Of a DNA stretch of 64,000 bases, positions 60,982-64,000 are shown piece after piece. The stretch is taken from positions 62,001-126,000 of the forward strand of contig CAWFZX010000019.1 in NCBI GenBank assembly GCA_963820375.1, in the 5' to 3' direction. The DNA comes from AWTP1-13 sp963820375 (GTDB lineage: Bacteria > Pseudomonadota > Alphaproteobacteria > Rhizobiales > Hyphomicrobiaceae). Every line of letters begins with the position of its first letter. Within the stretch, counting starts at the first letter, position 1. The position numbers and the translations under genes were made by a program. Below the pieces are notes generated by a model. It saw nothing but the letters and a program-made list of their open reading frames with translations. It did not search any database and was not told the DNA's origin.

Positions 60982-62014
60982 CGCGCACCTCGTAGTGCGT
61001 CGGCTTGCCGTGACTGACCATGCCGCGCGCGATCCAGTCGGCGGTCCAATCCAGCATGCGCTCGATTGGCACGCGCGGTGGCCCGAACTCGCTCAGCATG
61101 CGCGATGCGTTGTTGATCCACCCGGTCGGCGCCTCGTTACCGGTGAACTGGGGCCGGCGTGCGAACCGCCGACCGAACTCCGCGGCCAGCTGGCGCACCT
61201 CAAGCGTTTGTGGTCCGGTGACGTTGATGGGACGCGTTGGCGTTGTGGTGCGCGCCAGGCAGCGCAAGGCGACGGCGTTGGCATCGCCCTGCCAGATCAC
61301 GTTGACGTGCCCCATCGTCACATCGATGGGCAGGCCATCGCGCACCTTGCTGGCGATGTCGTGCAGCACGCCGTAGCGCATGTCGATCGCGTAGTTGAGG
61401 CGGACGATCCGCCCGGCGGTGCCGTGGCGTGCCGAGAAGAATTCGAACATGTGCTCGCGACCGACACAGGAGTTGGCGTAGTCCCCCGCTGGCGGCACGG
61501 CCGGCGTCTCCTCCGTCGCACCGCCGGCTGCGACGGGAACGAACGGATAGACACAGCCCGTCGAGAAGGCGACGATGCGGGAAGCGGCGAAGGTTTCGGC
61601 AACGATGGCGGGCACATGCACGTTCATGGCCCAGGTCAGGGCGGGATTGCTGGTCGCGCCGAACTTCATGGCTGCCATATAGACCACGTTGTCCAGGCGC
61701 GGCAGACCACGCACCGCTTGGCGGTCGAGGAGATCGCAGGTGATGGTTTCGATGCCGTCCTGGCGCAGCCCCTCGGCCACCGCCGGGTCAGAAAAGCGGG
61801 CGACCCCCACCACCCGCTTGCCCGGGGCCGCGCGCTTTGCCATTCGCGCCAGCGACGGTCCCATCTTGCCGGCGACGCCCAGCACCAGGATGTCGCCCGG
61901 CACAGCCTCAAGATCGGCGCGCAGTTCCGCTGTCGGCTCGCTCAGGAAATTTTCGAGCGCGGCGAGGGAAGCGAAACGCTCCGGCAGGCCGGCGCTGTCG
62001 GTGGCAGCCATCAT
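60968..62014 (-). CDS. NAD-dependent epimerase/dehydratase family protein
   Basis: A 348-residue extended SDR. The Rossmann start is GDILVLGVAGKMGPSLARMAKR (GxxGxxG), about residue 50, after an N-terminal extension; AFSTGCVYPFV holds the catalytic Ser/Thr region, and the Tyr-Lys pair is not in its canonical YxxxK form: the Tyr is seen in GDYANSCVGREHM with Arg instead of Lys. The ATG at 62014 overlaps the frame-corrected stop of the enolase gene by four bases (ATGA), fixing the start. It likely acts on a sugar acid or lactone intermediate. Confidence 0.85.
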   Translation of the reverse strand: MMAATDSAGLPERFASLAALENFLSEPTAELRADLEAVPGDILVLGVAGKMGPSLARMAKRAAPGKRVVGVARFSDPAVAEGLRQDGIETITCDLLDRQAVRGLPRLDNVVYMAAMKFGATSNPALTWAMNVHVPAIVAETFAASRIVAFSTGCVYPFVPVAAGGATEETPAVPPAGDYANSCVGREHMFEFFSARHGTAGRIVRLNYAIDMRYGVLHDIASKVRDGLPIDVTMGHVNVIWQGDANAVALRCLARTTTPTRPINVTGPQTLEVRQLAAEFGRRFARRPQFTGNEAPTGWINNASRMLSEFGPPRVPIERMLDWTADWIARGMVSHGKPTHYEVRDGQF

Positions 62015-63469
62015 GCTCTCTCGGGATGTGCGGGTAATATGCGCGATGTCGGCGCCGCCGGCATGCGGCGCAGCGACGAGACGTCGATCGCCGCCGCCAC
62101 CGCGAAACCGGGACACGCCAGTGAACCCAACAGCAGTCGTCCGTCTTTGATGGCCAGGCGCGTCGGCCCGCCGGAGCGCTCGTAAAGATCGGGGTGGGCG
62201 CGCGCAAAGTCGGCCTGCTCGCGCTCGGGAGGCAAACGACATCCCATCGATGAAATGATGGCCGTTGCGCTCGACGTGCGTCAGGCCCAGCAGCGACACC
62301 AGAGCCAGGTCTTGTTGCACACTGACGCCGGCCAAGGTGGTGAGATCTTCGGCCGACATGAAGTAGCGGGCTGTTCCAGCCTCCGCATTCAGTTTCGCCA
62401 CACGCGCCGCGTTGAGGATCGATTTGTACAGACCCTTGCAGTTCTTGCTGGAGACGCCGCTGTAACCGAGCCGCTGGGCGGTGGGAAAGGACGACAACTC
62501 GCCGTCGGATTCATCGATGATCAGCGGCCTATGCTGCGCCAGCTCCGCGACCGACCGCTTGAGCGCGGCTGCACGCTTGATGGGCTGCTCGATGAACAGG
62601 GTCGATTGCACCAGGCGCTCGAGCGCGGGCGTCTCGCACATGCGCTGCCAAAGCTCGGCGATACCAGCAACGTCGTCGAATTGCTCGTTGCCATCGAGCG
62701 TGCTGTGATAATCGCCAATCTCGGCATCGAGCACCTGGGCAATGCGCGTCAGCCGGTCGAGGTCAGCGGCGACGTCACCGGCAACTTTGAGCTTGTAATA
62801 GCGGCCACGGTAGCGTCGCGCGACCTCCTCGAGCGTCTCCGGCAGACCGTCGCCGACGCGTTCGCCTGGCAACTGGTCACTCGCCACGATCGGGTCGAGT
62901 AGGCCAACCGTATGCCGCACGTTAATCTCACGGGCCGGCGTCAACCCGGCGAGAAAGCGGGCAAGATCGAAGTCGGCAAGGTCGGGGGTCAGCTCGGTGG
63001 CGGCGATGCCCGGCAGGTTGGCGGCGATGCTGTCTTGAAACGACAGGCCGAGCGCGCGCCCCAGGGCGTCGAGGATGGCGCGGTCGAGCAGTGCCGGCCC
63101 ATAGGAGGCCACCAGCGGCACCAGTCCCAGCTCTGCACCACCGGCGACTTGCTCGGCGTAGCCGTCGCCATAAAGTTGAAACGGCGTGCTCCAGCCCTTG
63201 GCCTGGTAGGACGCAATGGCGAGCGCCAGCGCTTGGCGCAGCTGATCAAGGTTTTGCGCATCGCTGAAGGAAGGGTTTTTGTCGAACCATTTGGCGGCCA
63301 GGCTTTCGGCGGCGACGCCGACGCTGCTGCGCCCATCCTCAAGCACGATGCTGGCGCGAACGACGGCCTGGGTTGCCTGCGTCACGGTGATGACGCCGAA
63401 GCGGAATGGCAGCCGCAGCTTGACGTCGCGCTCGAAGCACTCAACGGCCTCAAGTCTGAGCTTGGTCAT
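62011..63469 (-). pseudogene. Enolase superfamily (mandelate racemase-like) protein, interrupted by a one-base frameshift
   Basis: The N-terminal part starts MTKLRLEAVECFERDVKLRL and shows the barrel motifs YYKLKVAGD (catalytic KxK), TLDGNEQFDD, LFIEQPIKR, IIDESDGE (metal ligands Asp, Glu, Asp) and SSKNCKGLYKS. Near 62234-62245 the frame slips by one base: HHFIDGMS would continue LPPEREQADFARAHPDLYER in another frame, ending at 62011 in an ATGA overlap with the epimerase start. Corrected length is about 485 residues. Extra A in an AAA run (62234-62236) or C in a CCC run (62243-62245) would explain it. Real mutation and assembly error are both possible. Confidence 0.85.
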
Positions 63470-63506
63470 GGTCCGATTCCAAATGAGCTCTCGCGGCGCG
63501 GTCCGG

Positions 63507-64000
63507 CTATGGGGTGGCGGCCCGTTGCGTGGGATGGAAGGACCTTAACGCCAGCCCGCCCAAGGCGAGGCACAAGACGAGCAGCGCCAGCTGGGCAACA
63601 ACAAATGGCAGCTCTGATTGCGTCGGCGCCAGCGGCGCCAGGAAGGCAAGCTTCTGAAAGGCCTGCACCACGCCGACGAAGGCGTTGAGGTAGAGCGCCA
63701 GCATAGCGCTGAGGATGTAGAGCCAGCGCCAGAGGCCCTCAAGATGGAAGACGTAGTAGGCCAGCACCGCAACGGCGAGGGCGATGAGCGAAATGATGCC
63801 AAACACATGCGATGGCAACAGCCGCGTGAAAGGAAACATGAAGCCGGTCACACTCGTCAAAACCGTGGTGAGAAGAAAAAGCGCGGTCCAGCCGGGCAGC
63901 CGCCTGGCGCCGAGCATGCCGAAGGCCACGACGACGCCGGCCACAATCCCGATCAAACTCAAGATCACGTGCAGGGTGGTAAAGCCCGACAGCGACAGGC
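63507..64000 (-). CDS. Polytopic membrane protein of unknown function (probably extends beyond window)
   Basis: At least 163 codons of a membrane protein with about four to five helices (for example SLIGIVAGVVVAFGML, ALFLLTTVLTSVTGF, VFGIISLIALAVAVLAYY). A GTG at 63968 is one start, but the frame stays open to the window edge and the extra residues (LSLSGFTTLHVIL) look like family sequence, so the true start is probably outside. FRQK-like motifs are absent. I do not assign a function. It lies 37 bases upstream of the enolase gene and may be in the same operon. Confidence 0.6.
   Translation of the reverse strand, partial: LSLSGFTTLHVILSLIGIVAGVVVAFGMLGARRLPGWTALFLLTTVLTSVTGFMFPFTRLLPSHVFGIISLIALAVAVLAYYVFHLEGLWRWLYILSAMLALYLNAFVGVVQAFQKLAFLAPLAPTQSELPFVVAQLALLVLCLALGGLALRSFHPTQRAATP

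Noticed and set aside
60968..63469. An 833-codon frame that looks like an enolase-epimerase fusion protein
   Set aside because: The middle part (after DGMS) reads as low-quality Arg-rich sequence, while the true enolase C-terminus lies in another frame and stops in an ATGA overlap with the epimerase start. It is a frameshift artefact, not a fusion.

Overview
The window reads as about 64 kb of high-GC (roughly two-thirds G+C by eye), tightly packed chromosomal DNA from an alphaproteobacterium. The best pointer is an exact iron control element (TTTAGAA-N3-TTCTAAA, the Irr box of Rhizobiales and relatives) in front of a membrane-bound ferritin/VIT gene (mbfA). An envC-ctpA-rppH block, a twin-transmembrane HIG1-type small protein and an etfBA-hbd group fit the same clade. 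I see no rRNA, tRNA, CRISPR array, prophage or intact insertion sequence. Genus cannot be read from the sequence.

Region 1 (1-28.2 kb) is a catabolic and cofactor island. A minus-strand run from 21855 down to 5142 is nearly continuous, with many start/stop overlaps. In transcription order it holds pxpA, an F420:NADP reductase, cofE, cofD, cofC, a fused FO synthase (cofGH), a PLP-dependent lyase-like enzyme, two glutaconate-type CoA-transferase subunits, an HpcH-type aldolase, an Ldh/AllD-type dehydrogenase, a polar amino-acid ABC transporter, a D-carbamoylase and a flavin reductase. D-hydantoinase, a cupin, a CaiB-type CoA-transferase, a MaoC hydratase and the start of a luciferase-like flavin oxidoreductase follow on the same strand. 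A hydantoin racemase points the other way. pxpB-pxpC and a three-gene molybdenum hydroxylase (coxL-, coxM- and coxS-like, the last fused to a CoxG domain) run divergently from pxpA; the coxL-like gene carries a one-base frameshift. Taken together this suggests uptake and ring-opening of an N-heterocycle (hydantoin, dihydropyrimidine or lactam) with local production of the deazaflavin cofactor F420. The substrate is an inference.

Region 2 (28.2-46.2 kb) is mostly housekeeping: an SDR, an ArsR/AHSA1/VOC/GST operon that may start with a leaderless mRNA, hbd and etfBA, a rhomboid protease, a cobalamin adenosyltransferase, envC-ctpA, two tandem rppH-like Nudix genes, redox and transport genes, and mbfA under a predicted Irr operator.

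Region 3 (46.2-64 kb) is again catabolic: a minus-strand CoA-pathway cluster (enoyl-CoA hydratase, CaiB transferase, quinone reductase, alpha/beta hydrolase, TPP enzyme) with a divergent 2-hydroxyacid dehydrogenase; a compositionally looser stretch with a threonine dehydratase-like gene and a Bug-type binding protein controlled by a divergent LysR; a DAO-type oxidase; and a DapA-like/GNAT/epimerase/enolase operon resembling sugar-acid catabolism, whose enolase gene also carries a one-base frameshift. The two single-base frameshifts may be real decay or assembly error.
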